64,000 bases of DNA. Source: Trachythela sp. YZ-2020. Its lineage: Eukaryota; Cnidaria; Anthozoa; Malacalcyonacea; Clavulariidae. Position numbers and translations under genes: made by a program. Each line of letters starts with the position of its first letter. The first letter of the stretch is position 1. The notes beneath the pieces are model-generated. The model was not told where the DNA came from and ran no database searches. It saw only the letters and a program-made list of their open reading frames with translations. The stretch lies in the NCBI GenBank assembly GCA_016169945.1, contig JADLSH010000138.1, positions 1,054,001-1,118,000 of the forward strand. Direction: 5' to 3'. Shown in pieces: positions 22,361 through 33,015 of the stretch.

Positions 22361-23544
22361 GTACGTAGCCATTGTATTAGTATATTCTAGGACTAACTAT
22401 ATAGTTTAAACTATATAATTATACAGTATTACTCCCGAGATAGTCAGAGTCTGCGCGGTATTTTTGTTCAAAAAAATTTAACTTTTTGCCAGCAGGTGGT
22501 ATAGTCTTTTGACCCCCGTGTGCTCTATAAGTTTGAAAGCTCTTAACTTCGGTTCAGTGTACGCTATCAAGATAAACGTACAACCGTTCGAATTTTCTAG
22601 TTTATATCAGCTCAGTCGTCAGCTAAATTTCTGTAGACTGTAGACTAGTAGACAACATAAATCATAATACGCGGGATTCATAACCTGCGTGAAAGTAAAT
22701 TAAATATATAATTTCGTTGATAACTTTTCTTTTGTGAAAAGTCTTGTTTTGGCAATACCACCATCGAAATCGTCGTCAAAATCTCTCTTCATAGATATAT
22801 TTCCTGGTCCATAACTTCAAAATTCAAGGAGAACCGGCAGTTTTGGTAATTTCGACTGTGTTGCTAAGGTGTCAAAATATAATTTTTGCCGACGCCGAAT
22901 CTAGAGTACTACTGTACTAGTAGAGACTATGATTTTGTCGGTTACTAATTTCAGTGTATTTTATATCAAGATCAAACTAGACCAGCCTCAGAATCAGCAT
23001 GCAAATACTAGTAATATAAGCTAGATTTTTGTAGTATAGAACATAATACAAGCGATTCATAGCCGTTTGAAACTATAACACCTAATTATATATTCATAAC
23101 TTTTCTTCGTCTCGTTTTTCGTTCATATCTTTTTCGTCTGTTAAATATCTTGTTTTGGAAATACAACCATCGAAAACGCTGACAAATTATCTCGGTTTAA
23201 CAGCCAGTAATGTCAGTAATACACTTAAACTTCATGATATTATTGCTCAAAACGATGTTTTACTACACATCGAGCCACCTCAATATTTCATTTTGTGGGG
23301 AAGGAGGGCGGGGGGGGATTTCTAAAAAAAGTTCTGAATTACCACATAAATCTGAATAAAATAGGGTCAGGGGGAATTGCTCCAAATAAAAAAAAATCCT
23401 TGGAAATTCCTCTGATGGTGAAAACAAAAGATTTATGGTTGGAAATGGAAACCTCAATTTAAACATTCTGTTCTATGTTTAACATTCTGTTCAACAAGTT
23501 CTATGTTTCTGTGCGCAATCTAGTGAATCTTTCAAAGTGCAGAG
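22361..23544 (+). other. Intron after the kinase exon
   Basis: It runs from GTACGT to a CAG|AG acceptor region at 23540-23544. AT-rich, no coding sequence seen. Confidence 0.5.
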
Positions 23545-24200
23545 GCCGCATCATGACACATCTGATGAGTTCGATGATGATAATGATATCGAAATACTAC
23601 ATGAAAATCAAGTTGAACAGGTGGTGTATTATATAGCTTTATATCTTAGACTGATTATAGATTCATATAAATCGTATAAGACTAAATCTTATAGCTCATC
23701 TGGAAGACTGTTATTTTCCATCGTTTTTACAGCTCGAACAGTTTTTGTACTAAAATAAATTTTTGTACTATTTTAACATTTTCCTTTCGACATAGATAAC
23801 GATTGACGACTCGCCTGACGACAGCGATACTTGCCAAAGTGATTTGAATGATTTCAATAAAAAGTAAGTATACGCTATACGTACACAATCAGACTTTAAT
23901 TCTTCCTTCGGCAGGGATAAATATACAAATCATGATTTAAAAAATTGTTTCATGAAATATATCAATGCTCCCCCATGCACAATAAAATGAATGTAATCTT
24001 AGTTCTTGCCTATAATGGGCACGTATACTCGTACCATTCGGAAATTGATTTGATCGTATAGATTTGACTTGTATCTCTTTCTAACTCTCAAGAAAAATGG
24101 TTGCAGATGATGTGGAGTCTGATAGTTCTAAGACATCGGATTCGGATATTAGCAATGACAGTTTACCACCTGCTTTTGACAAACCAACACAAAGCGACAG
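23545..24200 (+). CDS. Three acidic Asp/Ser-rich linker exons
   Basis: Exons are predicted at 23545-23620 (PHHDTSDEFDDDNDIEIL), 23796-23863 (ITIDDSPDDSDTCQSDLN) and 24107-24200 (DDVESDSSKTSDSDISND). Each has an AG acceptor and a GT donor. The first joins the kinase exon in phase, and the second follows in phase. The third joins only if the A-run at the end of exon two is one base shorter. The strongly acidic composition suggests a flexible linker rich in possible phosphorylation sites. A further exon at 24282-24357 is possible but cannot be fixed. No known domain. Confidence 0.5.
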
Positions 24201-24657
24201 GTAAATCTTGCATGTTATTCGGTATAATGTATCTGATGTATATAAGGATTAATTCGCCTGATGCAACAAACACAAAACTAGGGGACCACCAAAATATGTT
24301 TGGAGACTGTCGGCTTCAACTACTGTTGGAAACTGCAAACTCTAATGTAGCAACCTTGTAAGTACACAGCTCACATTTTATTTGCACTTGTCTTGCATAT
24401 GGCGAATTTGATTATGAACCAAATATTTGTCTTAAAAAGAGCAAAAATCAGATTGAAATTGCACAAAATTAAGTCTAGGGCGCTCAACAATACAAAACAT
24501 TTCTGAGGGGAGGATCCCCATTTGCATGAAGAAACACCCCCCCCCCCCCAAATGTGCATACTTCGAAAAGTTACACCACTTTTTTTCCATATATGTCATA
24601 GTGAAGTCTCTATCAGCAATTGGTCGGTCTGATAACAACACCCCACCCCCACCCCAG

Positions 24658-25117
24658 CTAAACTCTTCTCTCGATGCTTATGTCGATGTCAATCCGACAG
24701 TTGCATATTCTTTGATGGCGTTTAGACTTCCAGGACAGCATTATAATGGGGACGAATCTCTCCCGGTATACGAGTGGACAACGACAATTAAATGTCCAGC
24801 CGAAATTCTGGAAACACTCCTGAAGCCGATTGACGATACTTTGATATGCAAGAAGGTCCCAACTGCTATTCAACACAACGCATGCTTTCTACTCGACCGA
24901 TCATCACTGAAAAACGACAACGACTGGAAGTGCGACGATCTGGGTTCGTGGAAAAACAACGGTGTTCAACGCCAGCGTTTTTGCCTTGATGAAGGAGAGG
25001 TGTTGCCAGTTGACGTCGACGATCCTTTGAAGGAAGGGATACAGTATATCGTCAAAAGAACATATTTCAAGAATAATTCTGCTCCTGATCTAAAAAAGTG
25101 TGCCTCGTTTATAGAAG
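24658..25117 (+). CDS. MULE-family transposase, N-terminal domain exon
   Basis: It encodes SSLDAYVDVNPTVAYSLM, then VKRTYFKNNSAPDLKKCASF. A conserved patch with a Trp-Lys-Cys-Asp-Asp start (WKCDDLGSWKNNGV) recurs in uncharacterised MULE-type proteins of cnidarians and other invertebrates. The acceptor follows a long C-rich pyrimidine tract (24640-24657). The donor GTAAAC at 25118 is phase 1, which fits the next exon at 26403. This N-terminal module may bind transposon ends, but that is inference. Confidence 0.6.
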
Positions 25118-25153
25118 GTAAACACAAATTAACAGGATAGCCCATCCATTATG

Positions 25154-26143
25154 CTTCAGTCAATTGACAACACAGCCCCCAACCCCCGGGATATAGCAGG
25201 GAATTTAACATCAACAAAGTGTTAAAAAAACATTTATTTATTTATAAAAATTCTTTATACAGGCGGCCAATATCACATAATGTGGTTTTCAAAAGGGTCC
25301 TGTGTATATACATTATTTCTCCCGTCCCTCGGGCTAGTCTGTTAAAACCCCGGCATAGCCGGGATTTAGTGGGAGATCTTAGAGGGAGCGAGAGAAGGAC
25401 TGAGGTTTAAAAGACTGCCGGTCAAAATATTCTTGATATTGAAAAATTGAGAATGACATATTGATATTTTAATAATGCCTCAGGACTTTGGTGCGTGTCA
25501 AATTACCAATGCAACTTAAGTTATAAAAGGTAAAGTTTATCCAAACAATGGAAATGACGATGCCTGATAATATTTGAGTATTGAAAGCAACGGATGGCTA
25601 AAGATTGAACACTAAATAGAGAAAAGCACGTACCTGTATTAAACCTGTCTCATGCGCTTTTTTCAGCCGCCATTTTCTTGTTTTTATTGACTCGCCCCAG
25701 TCCACATCCTTTAAACCCCTGGTTTAAATCCCGGCATAATTTATACGGCCTTCAACCAAAATCGTCGCTGATTGGTCAGTTGTGTTTTTCCTTAGCAACG
25801 GGATAGCAACCGAACTGGCGATGAAAATTTAGTGTATTTTCTCGCCTTTCCTTGCTCAAATTTGAGCCTTTTAAGTTTTGTACAAGATAGCACAAGTTTT
25901 AATTCCCGACAACAATAGTTTGTTTTTATTTTCCTATATCACGAGGAGAATGTTTTGAAATAATATTTATCGAAATAATATATTAAAATTGCATCCAAAT
26001 TCACAAATTAATATACTAAAAATGACTTATACGACGCCCTCCCGGGCATAGTACGTTGTTAAATAGCGTTAAATCCCCGCTAAATTTTGTTAATTCCCTC
26101 TATGTCCCGGGGGTTGGGGGGCCGTGGTGTCAGTTGACTGAAG
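25154..26143. mobile_element. 1-kb TIR element inside a transposase intron
   Basis: CTTCAGTCAATTGACAACAC at the left and GTGTCAGTTGACTGAAG at the right are inverted. The arms extend to about 58 bases through CCCCCAACCCCCGGG. CATTATG flanks both sides (25147-25153 and 26144-26150), giving a 7-8-bp target duplication. No transposase is encoded. A hAT-type origin is possible. Confidence 0.75.
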
Positions 26144-26402
26144 CATTATGCGAAAATGTAGAAAGTTTTGCGAAATCATGCATATCAACATTTGTAGTTT
26201 TGTGAAGATAAGATCATGAAAAACAGTGATGATAATGGGAACATATGTAAAAACGTAATAATTCATAGTTTCTTCGCCCATAGCTAAATTTTGTAAAAGG
26301 TGTTTCAAAACTGTCATTTGCATAGAATGTATGTTATAGCGTCTTTCCATCGCGAGCAATCAATGACATGAAAAATCTCAGAAATATTACTCATTTTGGC
26401 AG

Positions 26403-27274
26403 GTTTCCCCAGATGGATTTTCATTCAGTATCTCTTTGACGGGAAAGAGCATTCAATCGAACCCATGGTGCATGGAAACTGCAAGAAAACACTCTACTCC
26501 TTATGTAAGAATCAAGGAGAGCACAGTAAGCACGTTGAAAAGTAAATCCTTGTCTCAAACTCCAAAGAACGCATATCAGGATGCTCAAGAGGAGCAAGGT
26601 GGCGTAACGAAGGCTTCCTCAATCAGTGATCTACCCGAAATCGTGCACAGGCGAAATACTACAGGCGCGGACATACAAATCCAAAGAGCTACGACAATGT
26701 AGATTCACTGCTATTTCTTTTGGAACAGTGCAAGAGACAACAGCTGCAACGTGATGAACAGCCGTTCATACGGGAAGTTATAGGAGCTCCCGAAATGCGA
26801 TGTGTCTTAGGGTTTGATTGGCAGTTTCATGACGTCGCCACATTTTGTACAGATCCGGTTAGTTTCTCGGTGTTTGGAGCAGATCCAACATTCAACCTGG
26901 GTAAATTCAATGCAACAGTTACGTCTTTCGCAAACTTAAAAGTTGTCAACCGAGTTGGTGGTAACCATCCAACCATGATTGGTCCCATTCTTCTAAGCCA
27001 GACAAAATCCTTCGATTCATATAACTATCTTTTTAGCAAGATTGTTGGTCTCAATAAGGATATTCGAGAAATTTTAGCTTTTGGAACCGATGGCGAAGAA
27101 GAACTGTTCAAAGCGATGAAGTACAACTTCCGTATGCCGTTCATCTACGGTGTTTCAGCCATTTTAGAGATAATTGCAAAACGCAATTGAGATTGTCCAA
27201 CGTACCCGATCAAGCGCAGAAAGAATTCCTGTCTGACATATTTGGACGAAAAATCGGAGACACTTGGGAGAAAG
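26403..27274 (+). pseudogene. MULE transposase catalytic-domain exon, frameshifted
   Basis: It starts in phase with the previous exon as FPRWIFIQYLFDGKEHSIEP. The frame shifts near 26475 (a run of A) and again near 26640, and the catalytic part then reads to about 27140. FSVFGADPTFNLGKF gives the first catalytic Asp of the MULE DDE fold, and ILAFGTDGEEELFKA the second. Another shift near 27150 is needed to read on through VPDQAQKEFLSDIFGRK to the donor at 27275. The order of segments matches invertebrate MULE-type proteins throughout. The breaks may be decay or run-length errors. Confidence 0.7.
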
Positions 27275-27429
27275 GTTTGTAATATTTTACATTTTTACGT
27301 TCATTCATTGTAGCTAAGCGAGGAAACCTTTTGTGTGAAAATCTGCGCACTAGTATATGAAAATCAGAAATTTTACAGCTGGTTTTCAAATTCAAATCTA
27401 TTAACATAACATACCGCTTTTCGCCAAAG

Positions 27430-27561
27430 GACTTCTCGACGCCGATGACGAGGACGACCTTCGAGCAAAACTACTCTCTTTAAAAGAAGTGTGGAACTCC
27501 AACGAACAACAGTACCTTCCAGAGGAAAACACCCATATTTTATGAATACATAAACGAAAAG
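27430..27561 (+). CDS. MULE transposase, small internal exon
   Basis: AG|G acceptor at 27428-27429 and GT donor at 27562. It encodes LLDADDEDDLRAKLLSLKEV and WNSNEQQYLP, which in this family continues the helical insert of the transposase. One shift near 27530 is needed to reach the FYEYINEK segment before the donor. Confidence 0.5.
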
Positions 27562-27708
27562 GTTGGCTTTATATTTTAAGTTCTAAGTTTTTTTGAAAGT
27601 AATTAATATGGCATCCAGGAAGCATCAGTAGTAGCAAGCAAAGCTGCTTGTTTATATGCATGTACTTTTAGTTCATGGTGTCTAACATTACCTTCCACAT
27701 ATTTATAG

Positions 27709-29213
27709 GTGGAAATGATGAATGAGTATGTTGAAGGAAGCTCGCAGGAATGCTGGTTTGGGTGATCCCCCTATTCCATATTATACGAACATTCCCGAGT
27801 CCGCTAACGCTCTTATAAAACGCGGTGTTAATTTTCGACAAAACGAAATTGCAGATTTTTGCCGTGAGATGGGCATCTTACTCTCTCGACAAAAAGAGGA
27901 TGTGGATTCCGCAGTTATTAATAAGGGTCCTTACCGTTTGGCACCTGCTTTTTCCTCCTTTGAAGTGTCACAAAGTGATTGGTTTAAGATGAATACAAAA
28001 CAACGGGAAGCGCATCTAAAAAGATTTCATGCGAAAAAGAATGTCGAATGAAGCAAATATAGATTGCATCCCAGGTCGTGATAACACAGATGACGCATGT
28101 TCAGACGTACCTCCTCCAGCGAAGCGGGTCCAACTTTCAGTCGATCTGGGAGACGAAAGTATCAGATCTGTCCAACCGGCTGTCTTAACCTCCATGACCG
28201 AAAAGGCTGAAAAACTCTTGAATTGCGAAGGTTCAATTGTTTGTGCTCCAGGCACGTCCGATAAGATCGCCTATATGGTGGAAAGCCAGACATCGAAAAG
28301 ACCGCACTATGTGGATGTATGCAAAAACGGGAAAGTGACTTGCGAAGAGTGTCCAGCCTGGAAAGCGTCCAAGATCTGTTCACATGCTATTGCTGTTGCA
28401 GAGAAAGTAGGTGTCACTGCAAAGTACTTAAAGTGGCTTCGCGAACAAGGTCCTGCGAGAATGAACGTAACCGCTATGATGACTTTCGACAGCAGCAGTG
28501 GTACTGGAAAAAAGGGAGGTAAAGCAGCCACAGCTCGACGCAAGGGTGGTAGAACTGCTAACCAACCGGAGGTCACAACCATTATTGATCGGCCGTTTTA
28601 TAGGAATGCCGGTAATTTGTCTTCCGATGGATTATCAGTCTCAACAGCCTCCCAGATTCCATCATCTCCAGTTCTACCACCTCCCGTGGCTTTCCCTGGA
28701 CCTTCACAAGTGCCGTCTGCTCGAACACTACCACCCCCCGTGGCTTTCCCTGGACCTTCACAGATTCCATCATCTCCAACACTATCACCCTCCATGGCTT
28801 TCTCTGGACCTTCACAGGTGCCGTCTGCTCAAACACTACCACCCTCCGTGGCTTTCCCTGGACCACCAACACCGAAGGTAGGAGAATTTATTTTATATCT
28901 CTTGCAGTTTTGCTCACCTATGGTACGTTCCTGTCATGGATGCTCCCAGGCATTAAAACCGGATGGTCTCATCGCTCGTCCACCATATGATCTAGTCATC
29001 GTGTCGAGAATGAAAAGAGGTTTTCGCGCAAATCAAAGCAATGAAATAATGTACAAGGAGGGGAATGTTGACTTTCATCTTAATCGAAATTGCGTCGGGA
29101 TGAAGCAACCTTACTTTGATCCGCAAATAACTTTACTTCCAAATTGGCTTATGCAATATCTACGCCCAGAGCATTTACAAATCTTACGGCAATTTGGTTT
29201 AAATATTAACTAA
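27709..29213 (+). pseudogene. MULE transposase C-terminal part with SWIM zinc finger
   Basis: The first frame (to 28051) contains the third-acidic-residue region, with MLKEARRNAGLGDPP and IPESANALIKRGV, the family's usual start of the last catalytic block. A shift near 28040 leads into the frame ending at 29213. That part has a SWIM-type zinc finger (CEECPAWKASKICSHAIAVA, near 28340-28400), a basic patch, four Pro-rich repeats (28650-28872) and a C-terminal domain (PPYDLVIVSRMKRGF, NVDFHLNRNCV) shared with other invertebrate MULE proteins. SWIM fingers bind DNA in Mutator transposases. No further exon is seen before the right TIR. Confidence 0.7.
28650..28872 (+). repeat. In-frame minisatellite in the transposase gene
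   Basis: About four imperfect units of roughly 50-54 bases encode variants of PSSPTLPPPVAFPGPSQ. They form a Pro-rich spacer between the SWIM region and the C-terminal domain. Confidence 0.8.
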
Positions 29214-29877
29214 CTGTAATTCTTTCATTTGACTTTCGTTGTCGTTCATAAGATGTTGTGCATACACAATGTACATTTTGACGTTATATCGGACATATAT
29301 GTACTTATGCATGGAGGTTTTTTCATTTTTTATTCACTTGTTAGTTCGTTTAACGTTTCTGTACAAGAAATATTTTACATTATGTACTATTATAATGATG
29401 TAAAAGTAGCACTGATGACATATCTACTTGATAATGTATGAACGATTTACAAGTCTCAAGAATCGACCTGCTATAAATTTGTTGTAGATGTGTTTAATCC
29501 ACGTGAATAAAATTGAAATGCAAAATTTATTTGCAGCAGAATCATAATTCAGTTTGGCCGGGAGTTGTATTTTGGGAATTCTTTCTCTACGACGGGTTTT
29601 TTTTTTACATTTGGCGGGGGTGCGCAACCTTATTTCAAAATATAAATTTGCGAAAGTGTTACCACCCTTTCTAATAAAATTCCTTGTCTATTATTTCCTT
29701 TTAAAACGATATATAGTTTGCCCCGGTTTCACGGTTTGATTCTTAAAAAACCGCGACAAAATTTGCATTTCCTTCATTTCCAAGCAAACTATTGCGAATT
29801 TTGACTCCCAATTTCTTAATAAAATTAAGATCTTTCTGAAATGAATATTTTGCCAGAGTTTCAAGTTTCATCCCATT
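29214..29877. other. 3' flank between transposase and right TIR
   Basis: AT-rich with no coding sequence. It may hold the polyadenylation site (AATAAA at 29507-29512). Confidence 0.4.
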
Positions 29878-30546
29878 TTAAAGGGGCAATGTCACCGATT
29901 TTTGAGGAATTCTGACTCTCTCAAAACTTGTACAAAACTGAGAAAGAATGACTGTAATTACAAAATAAAGCAATAACAAACACAAAAAGCGTGTACAGAA
30001 GTACGGATGGTTAAGATTATGCGAGGATTGAAATGGATTGTAAATACCATCTTAATTAATTGTTGGCAGACACTTTTTCAAGTTTAGGTCAATTTGTATG
30101 AAAACGTCGTCTTACATGTTGATGTGGAAGCCCAAAGTCGTTTAATATTACTCTTATGTCATAAATAAATCCATTTACGATGTTTATTTTCAGAATTGCA
30201 GTTCAGACTGTAAATAAAATGCATTTTTTAGTCAAATATGGGTGACATTTTCCCTTTAATTTCGCAAATAATTGTCAGTATAATAGAAATTATTAAATTA
30301 TAATTTATTATTAAATTAAAAAATTATAAATTATTATTATCGCGACATTTATGCTATCATCCGCGTTTTATCCCCCATCCGCATTTTCCCATCCGCGTTT
30401 TATCCCCCATCCGCATTTTCCCATCCGCGTTTTATCCCCCATCCGCATTTTCTCATCCGTATTTTCTCATCCGCATCCGTATCCGCCATCCGCATCCGCC
30501 ATCCGCATCCGCCATCCGCATCCGTATCCGCCGTTTATCCCTACCC
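29878..30546 (-). repeat. Right terminal inverted repeat with minisatellite
   Basis: Reverse complement of 12837-13395. It contains a CCGCATCCGCCAT / GCGTTTTATCCCCCATCC array at about 30361-30535 and ends TTTATCCCTACCC. About 150 bases near 29993-30160 are not in the left repeat. Confidence 0.9.
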
Positions 30547-31280
30547 GAACTTAAATGCCGTTCCCCCATTGATTGTTCGAGCTGCTAAGACAATATATTT
30601 TAACTTTCCAAATATATATATTCTTATCAATATTTTTAATCCCTGTACATACCCTATATATTGTTCATAATTTCTATTCGAATGTAGCAGGTACAGTAAA
30701 TTACTTATCGATACTAAAAATGGCATAACTTCCTAAATTTTTCTCTCCTATAGTTATGATCTTGCTACCAAAATGATGCGGCTGAGCTATTCCTTAGGAG
30801 TAGCTATGCTGCCTTAAAATGGATTTCAATTTTTATACTTTTAGTCGTATACAAAAGTTTACTTAAAATTCAATGCCCCCCTAGTGTATTGGTGACCTGT
30901 TCTGTCATATTCATTTTCTCTAGGTTCTGAGGATTCTAAAAAATATAGCTTTATATAGTTAGCATCAACCAAACGACATATTTGACAAAATCATTTAAAC
31001 CCGGCTCGAATTTAGAATTTAGCCAAAAAAGCCCTAGGACTACAAGAGAGGATGTAAGTTAGTAACAGTGGAACCTCTACTATCGAACACTCTGCAGAAT
31101 GGACACCTCCATACGATGTACAGTAAGCTTAGGTCCCGATTGTTTCACTTAAAATCCCTATTATGGAAACCTCTAAACAATATCCAGCTTCATTTGGGAA
31201 GTCAAGAATAATATATTTGATTAGGCATATATCAAACAAATTCCTTTTAAATGGGATTATTTACATTTCATGAATGCAGT
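30547..31280. other. No recognisable gene
   Basis: AT-rich. A CAGTGGAACCTCTA-type sequence near 31067 looks like one end of an old pogo/Tigger-type element, but no partner end was found. Confidence 0.4.
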
Positions 31281-31597
31281 TACCGTATTTCCTTTTTTTG
31301 CATTGCGGGTGCGGCGTCTATTCGAGGGCGGCGTTTATTCAAGGGCGGCGTTTATTGTAAATTTTGTAACAACTGTGAATTTATTGTTTAATTCAAATTC
31401 ATAACCAATTTTAACATCCCAAAAAAATAAAGTTTATATGTCTTTAAATATATATAATTATATAGAAATTGAACCGTTCACTGTCTTAGGTAATGGCTAA
31501 GTTTCTGGTGACTAGAGCACTCTTGTCACTTTTCTCATTCTATATCAATGTCACTGTCTCCTTCGTGGTCCGAGTCTAACAGCTGAATAATGGGGTA

Positions 31598-32063
31598 GAG
31601 TAAAGCCCCGCATAAAAGAACCAGTGGGTTAAGAACCACCACCCTGAAATTTGGGCAATTACGCACTCAAAATATAAGAACCGCTTCAGGCTGACAAATG
31701 AAACTGGTTCTTAAAAAACTTTTAGCTGAATTAGTAAGCAGGTACTAGGAAGAAAACAAAATACTGTAATCTTGCTAGCAGGAATTATGTCTTTCAACCA
31801 CATCATGCATGCATTTATTTTATCAAAACAGCAATCAATTCAGAACATAATTCAACTTGCATAACTATATTCAAAAAACATGATGGCCCTTTGTTCACAA
31901 TAAGAGGTTTAAAACTCTAAACAAGGAACAACTGTTTTTGACTGGAAATAAGAACCAGTTAAGAACCACTTCAGCCTGATTTCTTCCTAAGTACCCGTTA
32001 TATATATGAACCACTTCAGCCTGAAGTCAAAATTCACTGGTTCTTTTATGCGGGGCTTTACTC
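31598..32063. mobile_element. TA-flanked MITE nested in the pogo element
   Basis: GAGTAAAGCCCCGCATAAAA and its reverse complement TTTTATGCGGGGCTTTACTC form the ends. TA is duplicated at 31596-31597 and 32064-32065. The inside repeats AAGAACCACTTCAGCCTGA motifs. A Tc1/mariner-type MITE. Confidence 0.85.
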
Positions 32064-32065
32064 TA

Positions 32066-32460
32066 CGACTCTTCGACATCGGAGGACGTATATTCTTCAG
32101 TGTTGAAAGGATTCGTTTCTGGCTCGTCGAGAATATCCAGTGCTAAACGGCTGTCCATCCTTGAAACAATGAATCGCATCATCCTTTGAGCTGTCTACTG
32201 GAAGATTCAATGCACAACCTATGAACGACATCTTAACGACATCTGTGGACAATTCATCCCAGGAATCCAGAATCCACTGCAAAATGGTTCTTCTTGGTGG
32301 CGCTTTCAAATTCCCAGCTGCCGTTTCTTCGTGAATGCCTACTGTCGCCAGCCATTCATCGTACTTTTCCGTGCACAATGACTTGAATGGTTTGTTCCAA
32401 CTTACGTCGGGCGCCTGTATGTATTTGGTGCAACCTCCCGGAACAATCACGCGATCGATT
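32066..32460 (-). pseudogene. pogo/Tigger-type transposase C-terminal remnant
   Basis: Minus-strand residues VPGGCTKYIQAPDVSWNKPF, then SLCTEKYDEWL and MSFIGCALNLPVDSSKDD, match the end of the DDE_1 domain and the tail of pogo-type transposases in invertebrates. The helix-turn-helix and the first catalytic aspartates are missing, so this is a 3' fragment. It continues past 32066 to an acidic tail that the MITE interrupts. Confidence 0.8.
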
Positions 32461-32811
32461 TTCTTAGACTTCAGAGAGTCGGAAAGTCATTGGAAAAAGA
32501 AAGAGAGAAATTGGACTAGTTGTACCGGCAAAAGTCTAGGCTTTCACTTCGGAACTGCGCATGGCAGAAGTTTTGGAGAGAGAACTGAGTAGCAGAGCAA
32601 TGAAATATAGCCACTTTGAATTAAATAACATTGTAATTGAGAAGAATAAAAATCCTAGACTGCTTTAGATTTAATGGTGTCATATTTTTTAAAGAAAAGT
32701 ACTCAAGCTCCAAAATTATGAATGCTTCAAATAAACGCCGCATCGATGAAAAAAAGTGCGGCGTTTATTCAAGGGCGGCGTTTATTCAGGGAAATACGGT
32801 ATGCATGTACC

Positions 32812-32843
<32 letters not shown>

Positions 32844-32925
32844 GTGTAGGTTTAGGTCTACGAAACGCAAAGAGTGCTCGACAACATATAGTTGGAGCAA
32901 ATTATAGATTTTCGCTTACCTCAAA

Positions 32926-32981
32926 ACTTGTCTGCAATAGGCTGTTTCATCTGTAAAAGAATCATCAGGCAGTTTACAAGT
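32926..32981 (-). ncRNA. Hammerhead ribozyme, degenerate inverted copy
   Basis: On the minus strand this is the same 56 bases as 35442-35497, except that the third-stem strand TGT reads TAT, which breaks the middle pair of stem III. The core boxes CTGATGA and GAAA and both halves of stem I are kept. Confidence 0.65.
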
Positions 32982-33015
32982 ATCATTACGTTATTCATTT
33001 CTATATAACTTCAAA

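Larger units (their letters stand above)
12837..30546. mobile_element. Large TIR-bounded composite element: MULE transposase plus protein kinase
   Basis: Long inverted repeats (12837-13395 and 29878-30546, both with the outer tip GGGTAGGGATAAA) enclose 17.7 kb. The contents, left to right, are a LINE, a tandem duplication, a protein kinase gene, acidic linker exons, and a MULE-domain/SWIM-type transposase ending at 29213. Long TIRs are a hallmark of Mutator-like elements, and the transposase lies wholly inside, so the simplest reading is a MULE that carries a kinase gene and was later hit by a LINE. Without the LINE and the duplication the core is roughly 10 kb. The immediate flanks (CTGTTCAGC and GAACTTAAA) do not match, so no 9-bp target duplication is visible. 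That is the main weakness of the call. Confidence 0.65.
31283..32799 (-). mobile_element. Decayed pogo-type (Tc1/mariner superfamily) transposon
   Basis: CCGTATTTCC at the left and GGAAATACGG at the right are inverted ends, each abutting TA (31281-31282 and 32800-32801), which is the target duplication of this superfamily. Just inside both ends are GGCGGCGTTTATTC repeats in direct orientation. The transposase remnant is on the minus strand, and a MITE (31598-32063) has split its 3' part. Confidence 0.8.

Noticed and set aside
31067..31140. CAGTGGAACCTCTA-type transposon end
   Set aside because: No matching inverted end nearby and no coding sequence; at most an old single-ended remnant.
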